A DNA stretch of 64,000 bases from Nocardia sp. alder85J (GCF_020176955.2 NZ_JAIUCZ020000019.1:1-64000); one strand, 5' to 3'; positions 9,925 to 18,656 are shown, counted from the first letter of the stretch. The notes: generated from the letters alone by a model not told the origin. Translations and numbers: made by a program.

Positions 9925-11481
9925 GTGACCGACCAACAAGTACACGTGCGCCCCGGCACGCCGGCGGCCTGGCGGCGCCGCTGGACCCTGATCGTCTCCT
10001 GCCTGGGCGTGGGCCTGGTGATGGCCTCGATGGCGGCGCTGTACACCGCGCTGCCGGAGATCGCCACCGTCACCGGCGCCACCCAGGGCCAGCTGACCTG
10101 GATGGTCGACGGCTACACCCTGGTCCTGGCGGCCCTGCTGCTGCCCGCCGGCGCGCTCGGCGACCGCTACGGCCGCCGCGGCATGCTGATCGCGGGCCTG
10201 GTGGTGTTCTGCGCCGGCTCGGTGCTCGCGCTGTCGATGCACGACCCGATGTGGGTGATCGTGGCCCGGATGATCTCCGGAGTCGGTGCGGCACTGGTCA
10301 TGCCGTCGACGCTGTCCATCCTGACCAGCGTGTTCCCGCCGGAGCACTGGGGCCGGGCGGTCGGCATCTGGGCCGCGGTCGCCGGGTCCGGCGGCGTGAT
10401 CGGCCTGGTGGGATCCGGTCTGCTGCTTCGCTTCTGGTCCTGGTCCTCGGTGTTCGTGGTGCTGGCCGCGGTCGCCGCGGCGCTGGCGGTGGCCGCGATC
10501 GCGATGCCGGGCTCGCGCGAACCCGACCATCCCCGCATCGACCTGCCGGGCTCGGTGACCTCCGCGGCGACGGTCGGCCTGCTGGTCTACGGGCTCACCG
10601 AGGCGCCCGAATACGGCTGGCGCGCACCGCTGACCATCGCGCTGTTGGCGGGCGCGGTGGTGGCCGGGGTGCTGTTCGTGGTGATCGAACTGCGCACCAC
10701 CCGGCCGCTGCTCCCGGTCCGTTTGTTCGCGCATCGCGCCTTCAGCACCGGCGTCTTCTCGCTGATGCTGCAATTCCTGGTCACCTTCGCGCTGGCCCTG
10801 CTGATGGTGCAATATCTGCAACTGGTCCTCGGCTACAGCCCGCTGCGCTCCACCCTCGCCGTGGCGCCGATGGCGGTGCCGCTGCTCCCGCTGGCCGTGA
10901 TCGCGCCCACGCTGATGCGCTGGGTGGGGCTGCGCTGGCTGACCGTCGCCGGCCTGGCCGCGATGGCCGTCAGCCTGTACCTGCTGACCCGGCTCGATCC
11001 GCACACCGGGTACGGCGCGATCGTGCTGCCGCTGGCGCTCGCCGGCGGTGGGATCGGTCTGTGCGCGACCCCGGCCACCGCCGTCATCATCGGCACCACC
11101 CCCACCGCCAAACACGGTGTCGCCGCGGCGGTCAACGACGCCGCCCGCGAGATCGGTGCGGCCATCGGCATCGCCGTCTCCGGTGGCGTGCTCGCCGCCG
11201 GATACCACCACCGCATCCAGGCGATCCTGCCCGGTCTCCCCGAGCAGGTCCGTGGCCCCGTCGGCGACTCGCTCGCGGGCGCGCTGGCCGTCTCCGCGCA
11301 TGCCGGTCCCACCGCCGCACCCCTGACCGCCGCCGCGATCGACGCCTTCATGCACGGTATCCACCAGGCCATGGCGGCCCTCGCGATCGTCGCCGCGTTC
11401 GGCGTCGTCGCCACCCTCGCCGCCCCCGACACCCGCCACGCCGAACGCCTGGCGGATCCGGAACCCGGCGCCGGACGCTGA
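9925..11481 (+). CDS. MFS drug:H+ antiporter, DHA2 (14-TM) family
   Basis: A 518-residue integral membrane transporter with about 14 hydrophobic segments. The first helix is followed by LPEIATVTGATQGQLTWMVDGYTL (the DHA2 signature region). Motif A is GDRYGRRGMLIAG, and motif C-like GSGGVIGLVGSGLLL follows. It resembles the EmrB/QacA/LfrA group that exports lipophilic cations or antibiotics. The start GTG at 9925 has GGAGG four bases upstream. Divergent tetR and the operator-like repeats in between suggest substrate-inducible expression. The substrate is unknown. Confidence 0.9.
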   Translation: MTDQQVHVRPGTPAAWRRRWTLIVSCLGVGLVMASMAALYTALPEIATVTGATQGQLTWMVDGYTLVLAALLLPAGALGDRYGRRGMLIAGLVVFCAGSVLALSMHDPMWVIVARMISGVGAALVMPSTLSILTSVFPPEHWGRAVGIWAAVAGSGGVIGLVGSGLLLRFWSWSSVFVVLAAVAAALAVAAIAMPGSREPDHPRIDLPGSVTSAATVGLLVYGLTEAPEYGWRAPLTIALLAGAVVAGVLFVVIELRTTRPLLPVRLFAHRAFSTGVFSLMLQFLVTFALALLMVQYLQLVLGYSPLRSTLAVAPMAVPLLPLAVIAPTLMRWVGLRWLTVAGLAAMAVSLYLLTRLDPHTGYGAIVLPLALAGGGIGLCATPATAVIIGTTPTAKHGVAAAVNDAAREIGAAIGIAVSGGVLAAGYHHRIQAILPGLPEQVRGPVGDSLAGALAVSAHAGPTAAPLTAAAIDAFMHGIHQAMAALAIVAAFGVVATLAAPDTRHAERLADPEPGAGR

Positions 11482-11656
11482 CCGACGGCGACCGGAGACC
11501 CCGATGGCCGGGCCCCGCGGCGGTCCGAAATCCGTTGCCAGCGTGATACTTCGGCCCTCGCACCCCTTGCTGGACATTCCCCTCGCGCCGCACCCTTTTC
11601 CGGTGCCCCGAGGCGTTACGGTGAGGCGGCAGATCCGGACCGACAGAGGGGGAACG

Positions 11657-12544
11657 ATGACGGCAGCAGTCCCCGCGGTACCCACCGCGGCAGCGTGGAT
11701 CACCGAGGGCCACCATTTCACCACCCATAGTGGGCACCGCATCCACTACCGCCGCCGCGGTACCGGCCCGATCCTGCTACTGCTGCACGGCTTCCCCACC
11801 TGGTCCTACGACTACGCCCCGGTGGCCACCGAACTGGCCCGCGACCACGACGTGATCACCGTCGACTTCCTCGGCTACGGCGCGTCCGACAAGCCGCGCG
11901 GCCACGAGTTCACCGTGGCCGAGTCCGCCGACACCGTCGAGGACCTGCTGGCCCACCTGAATCTCGGTGCCGCACATCTGATCTGCCACGACTACGGCGA
12001 CACCGTCGCCCAGGAGCTACTGGACCGCCGCCGCACCGGCGCTCTGCCCTTCACCGTCGAGTCGCTGGTCCTGCTCAACGGCGGCATCGCCTACGACACC
12101 TACCGGCCCACGCTGGGCCAGCGCCTGCTCATCACACCCGTACTCGGCCGAGCGATCTCGAACGCGCTGAATCCCCGGCTGCTCCGCCGCGCCCTCGATG
12201 CCGTGCGGGGCGACGTGAAGCTCACCGACGCGGAATTCGCCGAACTGTGGGTCGGCATGTCCCGCGACAACGGTCACAAGCTGGCCTGGCGGCTCATCCG
12301 CTACAACCGTGAACGCGCGACCCAACACCCCCGCTGGGAGGCCGCCCTCACCACCTTCGACAAACCGCTGCACCTGATCTGGGGCCCGGCCGACCCGGTA
12401 TCCGGCCAGCACGTCCTCGACCGCGTCCTGTCCCGCCGCACCGCCGCCACCACCGTCCTCCCCCGAGTCGGCCACTTCCCGCAATCCGAGGCCCCGTCCG
12501 CCGTCGCCGCGGCCATCCGCACACATGTGGATGGTGTGCGGTGA
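11657..12544 (+). CDS. Alpha/beta hydrolase (haloalkane dehalogenase / epoxide hydrolase type)
   Basis: A 295-residue alpha/beta-fold hydrolase. The oxyanion motif is LLLLHGFPTWSYDY. The nucleophile elbow is ICHDYGDTVA with aspartate in the nucleophile position, as in haloalkane dehalogenases and epoxide hydrolases rather than serine esterases. VDFLGYGASDKP and the C-terminal histidine in RVGHFPQSEAP complete the pattern. The start ATG at 11657 follows AGGGGGAA at a normal distance. It converges with the DUF1772 gene, 21 bp apart. The natural substrate cannot be inferred. Confidence 0.85.
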   Translation: MTAAVPAVPTAAAWITEGHHFTTHSGHRIHYRRRGTGPILLLLHGFPTWSYDYAPVATELARDHDVITVDFLGYGASDKPRGHEFTVAESADTVEDLLAHLNLGAAHLICHDYGDTVAQELLDRRRTGALPFTVESLVLLNGGIAYDTYRPTLGQRLLITPVLGRAISNALNPRLLRRALDAVRGDVKLTDAEFAELWVGMSRDNGHKLAWRLIRYNRERATQHPRWEAALTTFDKPLHLIWGPADPVSGQHVLDRVLSRRTAATTVLPRVGHFPQSEAPSAVAAAIRTHVDGVR

Positions 12545-12565
12545 ACGGTTCGGCCCCGAGCCGAG

Positions 12566-13057
12566 CTACCGCGACTGCCGCCACGCCACGGTGAACGCCA
12601 CCGCGGCCACCAGCGGCCCGAGCACCCGCAGATGATTCCCCCACGTCCACTCCGACAGATAACTCCGCCAATAATCCGCCGCCGCAACCGAATCCGGATC
12701 CATTCCGAGCAGCTGATCGTTGCGCGGCACATGAAAGACGATGGTCATCACGACAGCGACCAGATAAGCCACCGCCCCCACGATCAACCACACCGCCCCC
12801 GCCCGCCCGAGATGAAACACCCCGTACACCCCCAGCACCACACCGGTCAGCGCCGTACCCATCAGCACGAACATGAACCAGAAGGTCGGCGCCTCCTTGT
12901 TGATCGAATTCATCGCCGCGATCCCCTGATCCGCCGGTAGCCGACCCAGTGCCCGCATGACGAACGAGGAGAACGCGTAGAAGATCCCGGCGCACAACCC
13001 ACTGGTGATCGCCGTATAGAGCACCAGCCCGCGAACGAAAGCATTGTCGATGGTCAT
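12566..13057 (-). CDS. DUF1772 (anthrone oxygenase-like) membrane protein
   Basis: A 163-residue membrane protein with four hydrophobic segments: VLYTAITSGLCAGIFYAFSSF, a central FWFMFVLMGTALTGVVLGVYGVF, VWLIVGAVAYLVAVVMTIVF and the C-terminal LGPLVAAVAFTVAW. The HVPRNDQL stretch after the third helix and the MRALGRLP loop are typical of DUF1772. The start is taken at the ATG 13057 (MTIDNAFVRG); the upstream extension is Cys/Arg-rich and unlikely. It is divergent from an AraC regulator gene, a common pairing. Its codons are unusually G/T-ending compared with most minus-strand genes here. Confidence 0.8.
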   Translation of the reverse strand: MTIDNAFVRGLVLYTAITSGLCAGIFYAFSSFVMRALGRLPADQGIAAMNSINKEAPTFWFMFVLMGTALTGVVLGVYGVFHLGRAGAVWLIVGAVAYLVAVVMTIVFHVPRNDQLLGMDPDSVAAADYWRSYLSEWTWGNHLRVLGPLVAAVAFTVAWRQSR

Positions 13058-13171
13058 GCACTCATTACAGAGCCGATCCCCCGAGACCCTCCATGGCCGA
13101 CAGTCGCATCCCCATACGCGATCGTCCACGCCAATGACCTTCTCACGCATGCACCCACTACCGTCACCGGC

Positions 13172-14110
13172 ATGGACGCCCTAGCCGCCCTGCTCGACGG
13201 CCCCCGCGCACGCGGAGCCTTCCTGCTCCGCTCGATGCTCACCCCACCCTGGTCCATGCGCATCGAGGACCAGGCCCCCGTCTCGGTGATCGCGGTGGTC
13301 CGAGGCCACGCCTGGATCCTCCCCGCCACCGCCCCCGCCGTCCACCTGGGCATGGGCGACGTGGCAATAGCGAAAGGCCCCGACCCCTACACCGTCTGCG
13401 ACGACCCCGCCTCTCCACCCAGCATCGTCATCCACGCCGGCCAGATCTGCACCACCATCGACGGCACCGACCTGTCCCAAACCATGGACCTCGGCGTGCG
13501 AACCTGGGGCAACGACCCCGACGGCGACACCGTGATGCTCACCGGAACCTACGAAACCGCAGGCGAAATCAGCCGCCGCCTCCTGACCGCCCTCCCCCCA
13601 CTGCTGGTCCTCCCCGCCGACGCCTGGCAATCCCACCTGATCCCCCTGCTCCGCGAGGAAATAGTCAAGGACGACCCCGGCCAGGAAGCCGTCCTGGACC
13701 GCCTCCTCGACCTCCTCCTGATAGCCGTCCTCCGCACCTGGTTCGCCCGCCCCGACACCCCCACCCCCGCCTGGTACCGAGCCCGATCCGACCCGATAGC
13801 CGGCCCAGCCCTCCGCCTCCTGGAAAACAACCCCGCCCACCCCTGGACCATAGAATCCCTGGCCCTCGAAATAGGCATCTCCCGAGCCGCCCTCGCCCGC
13901 CGCTTCACCACCCACGTCGGCGAACCCCCCATGACCTACCTCACCAACTGGCGCCTCTCCCTCGCCGCCGACCTCCTCCTCGAAAACCCGAACACCACAC
14001 TGGAATCCATCGCCACCAAGGTCGGCTACACCACCCCCTTCGCCCTGAGCGCGGCGTTCAAGAGGGTCCGGGGAGTGAGTCCGCAGGACTATCGGCAAGC
14101 GAATTCGTGA
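13172..14110 (+). CDS. AraC-family transcriptional regulator (cupin + HTH)
   Basis: A 312-residue regulator. An N-terminal cupin-like ligand domain (AraC_binding_2 type; WSMRIEDQAPVSVIAVVRG) spans residues about 5-180. The C-terminal double HTH includes WTIESLALEIGISRAALARRF and LESIATKVGYTTPFALSAAFKRVRGVSPQDYR. It is divergent from the DUF1772 gene and probably controls it. Codon use is odd: third positions are almost all C or A (ATA isoleucine, CGA, CCA, GAA), rare in neighbouring genes, whereas the divergent DUF1772 gene is G/T-ending, so the whole patch is C/A-rich on the plus strand. Confidence 0.9.
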   Translation: MDALAALLDGPRARGAFLLRSMLTPPWSMRIEDQAPVSVIAVVRGHAWILPATAPAVHLGMGDVAIAKGPDPYTVCDDPASPPSIVIHAGQICTTIDGTDLSQTMDLGVRTWGNDPDGDTVMLTGTYETAGEISRRLLTALPPLLVLPADAWQSHLIPLLREEIVKDDPGQEAVLDRLLDLLLIAVLRTWFARPDTPTPAWYRARSDPIAGPALRLLENNPAHPWTIESLALEIGISRAALARRFTTHVGEPPMTYLTNWRLSLAADLLLENPNTTLESIATKVGYTTPFALSAAFKRVRGVSPQDYRQANS

Positions 14111-14235
14111 GTGCCAGCGCCCCGGCCATCCGATGGAACGGGCCTGCCCGAGGCACCGGACACGCTGCGTACGCAGTGGCCACCGCGTTTGCCGCTGGAC
14201 AACGATCATGTGATGACGACCGGACCAGTTCGAGG

Positions 14236-14958
14236 TCAAAGGGCAAACCAGTCGTCGATGGCACTGTCCGACAACTGCATCTTTCCGACGTATTCCTGCA
14301 CTTTCCGTCGCTGCTGGCCGACCAACTCCGCAACAGCGGAGCCGAGTTGCCCGTCGAGCCAGTCCCGGATCCATTGCAGCGCCTCGCCGCTGGGCCGATT
14401 CGTCTTGTCGTTCCGGGCTTTGCCGCCATCGAATGCCATGCGGTAGAGCCCGTATGCGGGACGCAGAGGCGGTAGTCTCAACAGATCGGCACGTCGGACG
14501 GCTGATCGCGCAACCCGGAATCCGCCGGCATCGATATCGCCGAAATACCAGAGCCTTTGTGGCGCCGGCGAATCGGCCAGTGCAGACAATCGAGTGGCCA
14601 CCTGATCGCCAGAGCCCCAGACGGTCCGCCCTTGAAATCCGGCTTCGCGAGCTCGAGCACTGATGGAATGGTACGTGGTGAAGTTTTCGATGATCAGCCA
14701 GTCACCATCGCCGAGGATGGTCTGTTCGACGGGCGGCCAGCATGGGAAGGCTTCGAGCAGTTGCCAGGTCAGCCGACCGGGCGTAAACAACGGGCCCAGT
14801 ACCACAGTGTCGAGGACTTTCTCGTCGTGGAAAATTTCCAGCGAGCGTTCGCGCATCGGCACCGCAGTCCCCTGCCGGTGGCTGAGCCAGGTGTTCACTG
14901 CGATCAAATGCCGTTGGTCGGTTGCAGTCAGCGCGGAGTCGTCCCGAGTCCCGAGAAA
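14236..14958 (-). pseudogene. Orphan JetD (Wadjet) C-terminal TOPRIM-like domain, N-terminally truncated
   Basis: The frame is open from 14958 to 14236 and has no good start (first candidate TTG at 14907, then an internal ATG). It carries the DUF2220/JetD TOPRIM-like core: WLIIENFTTYHSI with the conserved glutamate, then WYFGDIDAGGFRVARS with the acidic pair, then a helical tail. JetD is the topoisomerase-VI-like nuclease of the JetABCD plasmid-defence complex. About 150 N-terminal residues (DUF3322) are missing, and no JetA, JetB or JetC gene is present. A stop (TAA) at 14961-14959 closes the frame upstream. Read as the remnant of a Wadjet locus. Confidence 0.72.
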
Positions 14959-15186
14959 TTATCAAACCTGTGGATGACGGGAAGGACGCCTGTCGACATA
15001 CCCGCAACCCCCTGTCGTCACCACACCAGGCAGATCCCCGATTCGACGTGGCGACTTCGAGCATGCTATCGGCAACTACAGCCGGTATGTTTCGAACCAG
15101 CCCTGGCGCGCATTATTCGGCGGGGTCGAGCTCGTTCGGGGCACCTGCGGCAACGTCCATGGTGAATACCAACTCTCCGAAGACAC

Positions 15187-16377
15187 TCAGACCTGTCCCG
15201 CGACCCGCCTGCTGATCGAAGCGCTCAAGACGTCCAGTTCGGCGAGAACATCGGTAGCGGCCCAGATCCGGTTGCGTTTGCTGTCGGAGATGACTTCGAG
15301 AACACCCGCTTCGGTCAATCGGCCGAGGGCACGGTAGGTGCTGGTCTCCACGGTCCCTGCGATCTGTTGTGCGTTGTCCACGTTGAGAATCGGAGTATCG
15401 AGCAGTCCGGCAAGCAGGGCCTCGTCCGCCGAATTGGCTCTCGGACGCGCCATTTCGCGCCAGCGAGCCGGAAGTGCGGCGAGCGCCTGGGCAGCCTCTT
15501 TTGCCGCCTCGGTCGAATGCAGGGCACCCACCGAGACGTACCGAACGAATTCATCGACTTCACCGTCTCGGTATCGGTCCAGGTGAGTGAAGTATCCGGC
15601 CGTGTCGGCAAGCATGACCGACGCCAACGGAACAGTCACTTTCCGCGTCAGCCCTCTCCTGTGCAGAACAGCACTGATCAGGGCACGACCGATCCGTCCG
15701 TTGCCGTCGGTGAAGGGGTGGATCGACTCGAACTGAGCGTGAGCGATGGCCGCCTGAGCCAAGATCGGCAGATCGGTGCGATTGACGAATACCAGCAAGT
15801 CGTCGACCAAATCCGGTACCAGTTCCGGAGGCGGCGGGACATGAGCCGCATGGAGCGGTGTGTAGTCGCTTCCGCCGATCCAATTCTGGACGTCGCGCAG
15901 CTGTCCTGCATCGCGAGCGGCGTAGTAGTCCGGCGCCATGAGCAATCGGTGGGCTGCCAGTAGGTCAACGAGTGTGATCGGCCCCGCTCCGGCCGCATCA
16001 ATCAGCGCGATCAGTGCTCGCACCGCGGCAAGTTGCGCCTTCGCTTCGTTACTCGCTTTCCCGCCGGCCACCGCCTTGCTGAACGCCCGCCATCCGGCGT
16101 CTATGTGCTCGATCTTCGATGATGCCACCGACTCGCTACGGAGCAAGAAGTCGGCCAGCGGCGCCAGATGCTCACCGAAGCCTGCCTCCAGACCGGCGAT
16201 GGCGATCAGCGCCGCCTCGTGCGCGCGCCCGACCGCTCCTGTCGGGTCATAATCCAGCTCAGCGATCGACGCCGGGATGGATACCGTGATCGAGTGCAGG
16301 GTGCGATCCGCCCTGGACCCCTGTCGCTGACGCGGTGTCCACACACGCTGCTCGACCCGGTGACGCGGCCATTCCAT
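15187..16377 (-). CDS. Fic-domain protein (AMPylator family) with C-terminal winged helix
   Basis: A 396-residue Fic protein. The signature HPFTDGNGRIGR at residues 220-231 is intact, including the catalytic histidine. An N-terminal Fic_N-like region contains SESVASSKIEHI (82-91). This matches the class II inhibitory helix S-x-x-x-E but has His where Gly/Asn usually follows the Glu. Residues about 320-380 look like a winged HTH (AQQIAGTVETSTYRALGRLTEAGVLEVI), as in Fic proteins that bind their own promoter. Fic enzymes transfer AMP to a protein Tyr/Ser/Thr. The start ATG at 16377 has GGAGA upstream. Four phased motif copies lie 59-129 bp upstream. Confidence 0.9.
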   Translation of the reverse strand: MEWPRHRVEQRVWTPRQRQGSRADRTLHSITVSIPASIAELDYDPTGAVGRAHEAALIAIAGLEAGFGEHLAPLADFLLRSESVASSKIEHIDAGWRAFSKAVAGGKASNEAKAQLAAVRALIALIDAAGAGPITLVDLLAAHRLLMAPDYYAARDAGQLRDVQNWIGGSDYTPLHAAHVPPPPELVPDLVDDLLVFVNRTDLPILAQAAIAHAQFESIHPFTDGNGRIGRALISAVLHRRGLTRKVTVPLASVMLADTAGYFTHLDRYRDGEVDEFVRYVSVGALHSTEAAKEAAQALAALPARWREMARPRANSADEALLAGLLDTPILNVDNAQQIAGTVETSTYRALGRLTEAGVLEVISDSKRNRIWAATDVLAELDVLSASISRRVAGQV

Positions 16378-16435
16378 GCTGTCTCCGCTCAGATTCACAC
16401 ATGACGAGCCCGGATAGCTGCGCTTACTACTCTCA

Positions 16436-16506
16436 AACGCAACTACGATTGCCCATACTTGCGTTTGGCACCACAAAACGCAAGTAAGAGGTGTGATAGT
16501 TGCGTT
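16436..16506. promoter_or_regulatory. Four-copy phased operator array upstream of fic
   Basis: The 9-mer AACGCAA(C/G)T occurs four times in alternating orientation: 16436-16444 (+), 16457-16465 (-), 16477-16485 (+), 16498-16506 (-). Centres are 21, 20 and 21 bp apart, about two helical turns. The outer and inner pairs form nested inverted repeats. The array lies just upstream of fic in a region of lower GC. Cooperative binding, perhaps by the Fic winged helix, is inference. Confidence 0.65.
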
Positions 16507-16630
16507 CTGCCCGGGAACAGCAATTGCCGACGACGAAGATCGCAGTGCAGCACGCTGGATATCGACGAACGAATGTTCTGGGCGGTCGAGTGTCCCGCGC
16601 TCGAACGCCGATGCCGTAGCACATTCCTGG

Positions 16631-16702
16631 TGGACGCAGAGGGGATCGAACCCCCGACCGCTGGTGTGTAAAACCAGTGCTCTACCGCTGAGCTATACGT
16701 CC
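16631..16702 (-). tRNA. tRNA-Val (anticodon TAC)
   Basis: Full cloverleaf on the minus strand. Acceptor GGACGTA pairs with TGCGTCC (one G-T wobble). The D arm is AGCTCAGCGGTAGAGC. The anticodon stem CTGGT/ACCAG encloses the loop TTTACAC (anticodon TAC). The T arm has GGTTCGATCC. The discriminator is A, and CCA is encoded at 16630-16628. Confidence 0.96.
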
Positions 16703-16769
16703 GGATCCCCACCGGTGGGTGACGGCCCGCGGCGGAGAGGGTAACCGTGGGGCACACGCCCGCGGTGGT

Positions 16770-17234
16770 TTACGAATCTAACGCAGCGAGCGCCTTCTCC
16801 CAAGCCGCCTGGTCACGGGCCTCGCCGGGGGCGTTCATCTCGGCGAAGCGGATGATGCCGTCCTTGTCGACCACGAAGGTGCCGCGGTTGGCGAAGCCCG
16901 TGGCGTCGTTGAAGACGCCGTACGCCTGGGCGACGGCGCCGTGCGGCCAGAAGTCGGACAGCAGTGGGAAGGTGTAGCCCTGTTCGGCGGCCCAGATCTT
17001 GTGGGTGGGGGACGCGCCGACCGAGATGGCCAGGATCTCGGCGCCGTCGTTCTGGAACTTGGGGAGCTCGTCACGCACCTTGCACAGCTCGCCCTGGCAG
17101 ATGCCGGTGAAGGCGAGCGGGTAGAACACCACCAGGACGCTCTTCTCCCCGCGGTAGGCGGAGAGGCTGACCTCCTGGTTGTTCTGGTCCTTCAGCGTGA
17201 AATCCGGCGCGACCGTGCCCACTTCGAGCGGCAT
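16770..17234 (-). CDS. ahpE: Peroxiredoxin AhpE
   Basis: A 154-residue thioredoxin-fold peroxidase closely resembling M. tuberculosis AhpE, which reduces hydroperoxides and peroxynitrite in the cytosol. The active-site stretch is FYPLAFTGICQGELC, with the peroxidatic cysteine at 46; SDFWPHGAVAQAYGVFN and NRGTFVVDKDGIIRFAEM are family hallmarks. As I recall the mycobacterial protein, it has Asp where this one has Cys51, so a C-x4-C pair (BCP-like intramolecular disulfide) is possible here. It lies 75 bp downstream of the DUF3052 gene on the same strand, as in mycobacteria. Confidence 0.93.
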   Translation of the reverse strand: MPLEVGTVAPDFTLKDQNNQEVSLSAYRGEKSVLVVFYPLAFTGICQGELCKVRDELPKFQNDGAEILAISVGASPTHKIWAAEQGYTFPLLSDFWPHGAVAQAYGVFNDATGFANRGTFVVDKDGIIRFAEMNAPGEARDQAAWEKALAALDS

Positions 17235-17309
17235 GCGGATTCCCCTCTCGTCTCGGGTTCGCGGGGCGGGATGTGCCCGCCCCGGGAGAAACCTTAGTCG
17301 CGAGGGGGC

Positions 17310-17732
17310 TCAGCGCTGCTTCGAGGGCGTCTTGGGCTGCATCAGTTTGGTGCCGGTCCAGGATCCGAGACTCACCGGTGTGGTCGACGTCAGGCCCGCG
17401 GTGGGTGCGGATTCGGCGATCTCGCTGGGATCGACGTGCCCGGAGTGACCGGTCTTGGGTGTCAGTACCCAGACCACTCCATCGTCGGCCAGCGGCCCGA
17501 TGGCGTCCATGAGGGCATCGACCAGGTCACCGTCACCGTCTCGCCACCAGAGCAGGGCGACGTCGACGACCTCGTCGGTCTCCTCGTCCAGCAGGTCGGA
17601 GCCGATTTCCTCCTCGACTTCCGATCGGAGTTCGTCATCGGTGTCCTCGTCCCAGCCCAGTTCCTGAACCGCCATGCCATGTGAGATGCCAAGCTTCTGA
17701 GCGTAGTTCTGCGCGTCCGCCGCGGCGACCAC
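17310..17732 (-). CDS. DUF3052 family protein (Rv2239c-like)
   Basis: A 140-residue acidic cytosolic protein of unknown function, conserved next to ahpE and aceE in mycolate-bearing actinobacteria. Recognisable segments are AQNYAQKLGISHGMAVQELGWDEDTDDELR, LLWWRDGDGDLVDALMDAIGPLADDGVVWVLTPK and a C-terminal Lys/Arg-rich end. The start is set at the GTG at 17732 (protein starts VVAAADAQNY), preceded by GAGGAGGAG about six bases upstream; the longer upstream frame has no family similarity. Confidence 0.88.
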   Translation of the reverse strand: MVAAADAQNYAQKLGISHGMAVQELGWDEDTDDELRSEVEEEIGSDLLDEETDEVVDVALLWWRDGDGDLVDALMDAIGPLADDGVVWVLTPKTGHSGHVDPSEIAESAPTAGLTSTTPVSLGSWTGTKLMQPKTPSKQR

Positions 17733-17848
17733 GGTGGTCTCCTCCTCAACTCCCGACAATATGTAGTTGCAAGCGAACATGGTTATGCGCCTCAGCGCAA
17801 GCCGATCCGCCCAATTCCGCCCCGAAATGTCGCGTATCAGCGCGAATC

Positions 17849-18409
17849 TCAGCGGGCCGGGCACGCCCCCCGCACGGCGTTGAGCGCGTCGTTCACCCTT
17901 TTGCTGGCGTCGTTGAGCGCTCCGACCGGGGAGGTGTAGTTCATCTTGCGGGATTCCGACGCCAGATCGCGCGCCGCCGACACATAGTCGGTGAACTTCT
18001 GCGCCAGGTCCGGCGGCAGCAGATCGGCGGCGGAGTTGACACGGCTCTCCACCGTGCGCGCGGCGTCCTCCAGCGTCTGCGCGGCGTCGTCGCGCTTGGC
18101 GTCCTGGTCCGGCGCGTTGGAGTCGTGCGCGTCGACGAAGTCGTTGTACTTCGTCACCGCCACGCTGGTGGTATCCCGGAACGGATTGCAGTTGTCACCG
18201 ATCGCCTTGGTCTGCGCGGCTGCCTTGCGCGACGAACTGGCCGCGGCCACGGACGACGCCATCTCGGTGCGGTAGGAGGCGGCGTCCGCCTGGTTCACCG
18301 TCGCCGTGCCGTGCACCGAACTGGAACACCCTGCTATCACGAGACCACCGGCGACCGCCGCGATCGCACATGCCAGCCCGAACCCTCGTGGGTTGAGCAG
18401 TCCCATCAT
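17849..18409 (-). CDS. Putative lipoprotein (Rv2240c position)
   Basis: A 186-residue exported protein of unknown function. After a hydrophobic signal segment (FGLACAIAAVAGGLVIAGC) there is a lipobox with the acylated cysteine near residue 28. The mature part is helical and Ala-rich, with NCNPFRDTTSVAVTKYNDFVDAHD and a last CPAR, suggesting one disulfide. The double ATG at 18409/18406 follows GAGGAG eight bases upstream. It is divergent from aceE, with 247 bp between the starts. Confidence 0.78.
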   Translation of the reverse strand: MMGLLNPRGFGLACAIAAVAGGLVIAGCSSSVHGTATVNQADAASYRTEMASSVAAASSSRKAAAQTKAIGDNCNPFRDTTSVAVTKYNDFVDAHDSNAPDQDAKRDDAAQTLEDAARTVESRVNSAADLLPPDLAQKFTDYVSAARDLASESRKMNYTSPVGALNDASKRVNDALNAVRGACPAR

Positions 18410-18656
18410 CCTCCCCGCTCCTCGAAAGGCACTCGAGCGTGTCCTGTCGTGGCGCCGACCATGTTTCATCACCGGCGCAGCTTGCCTAGCGAACCGTACT
18501 GGATTTCCTACTGTCATGATGACCTGGGCCGCATCATCGGGAAGGATGTGAGGTGCGCCCCAACCATTGTCCAGCATCGGCCGGCCCGCGCACCAACGGA
18601 GCCGACCGGGGTTAGAGCCATCCGCTTGTCCACCCTTGTACGAGGAGCATGGAATT

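Noticed and set aside
9874..11742. 622-codon minus-strand open frame over the MFS gene
   Set aside because: Low-complexity His/Arg/Gly-rich shadow; the plus strand has a complete 14-helix transporter.
14236..16377. Complete Wadjet (JetABCD) or a Fic-antitoxin toxin system
   Set aside because: JetA, JetB and JetC are absent and JetD is truncated; no separate short antitoxin gene was found next to fic.
16628..16702. Integration (att) site with duplicated tRNA 3' end
   Set aside because: No second copy of the tRNA-Val 3' end was noticed in the window by eye and there is no integrase gene.
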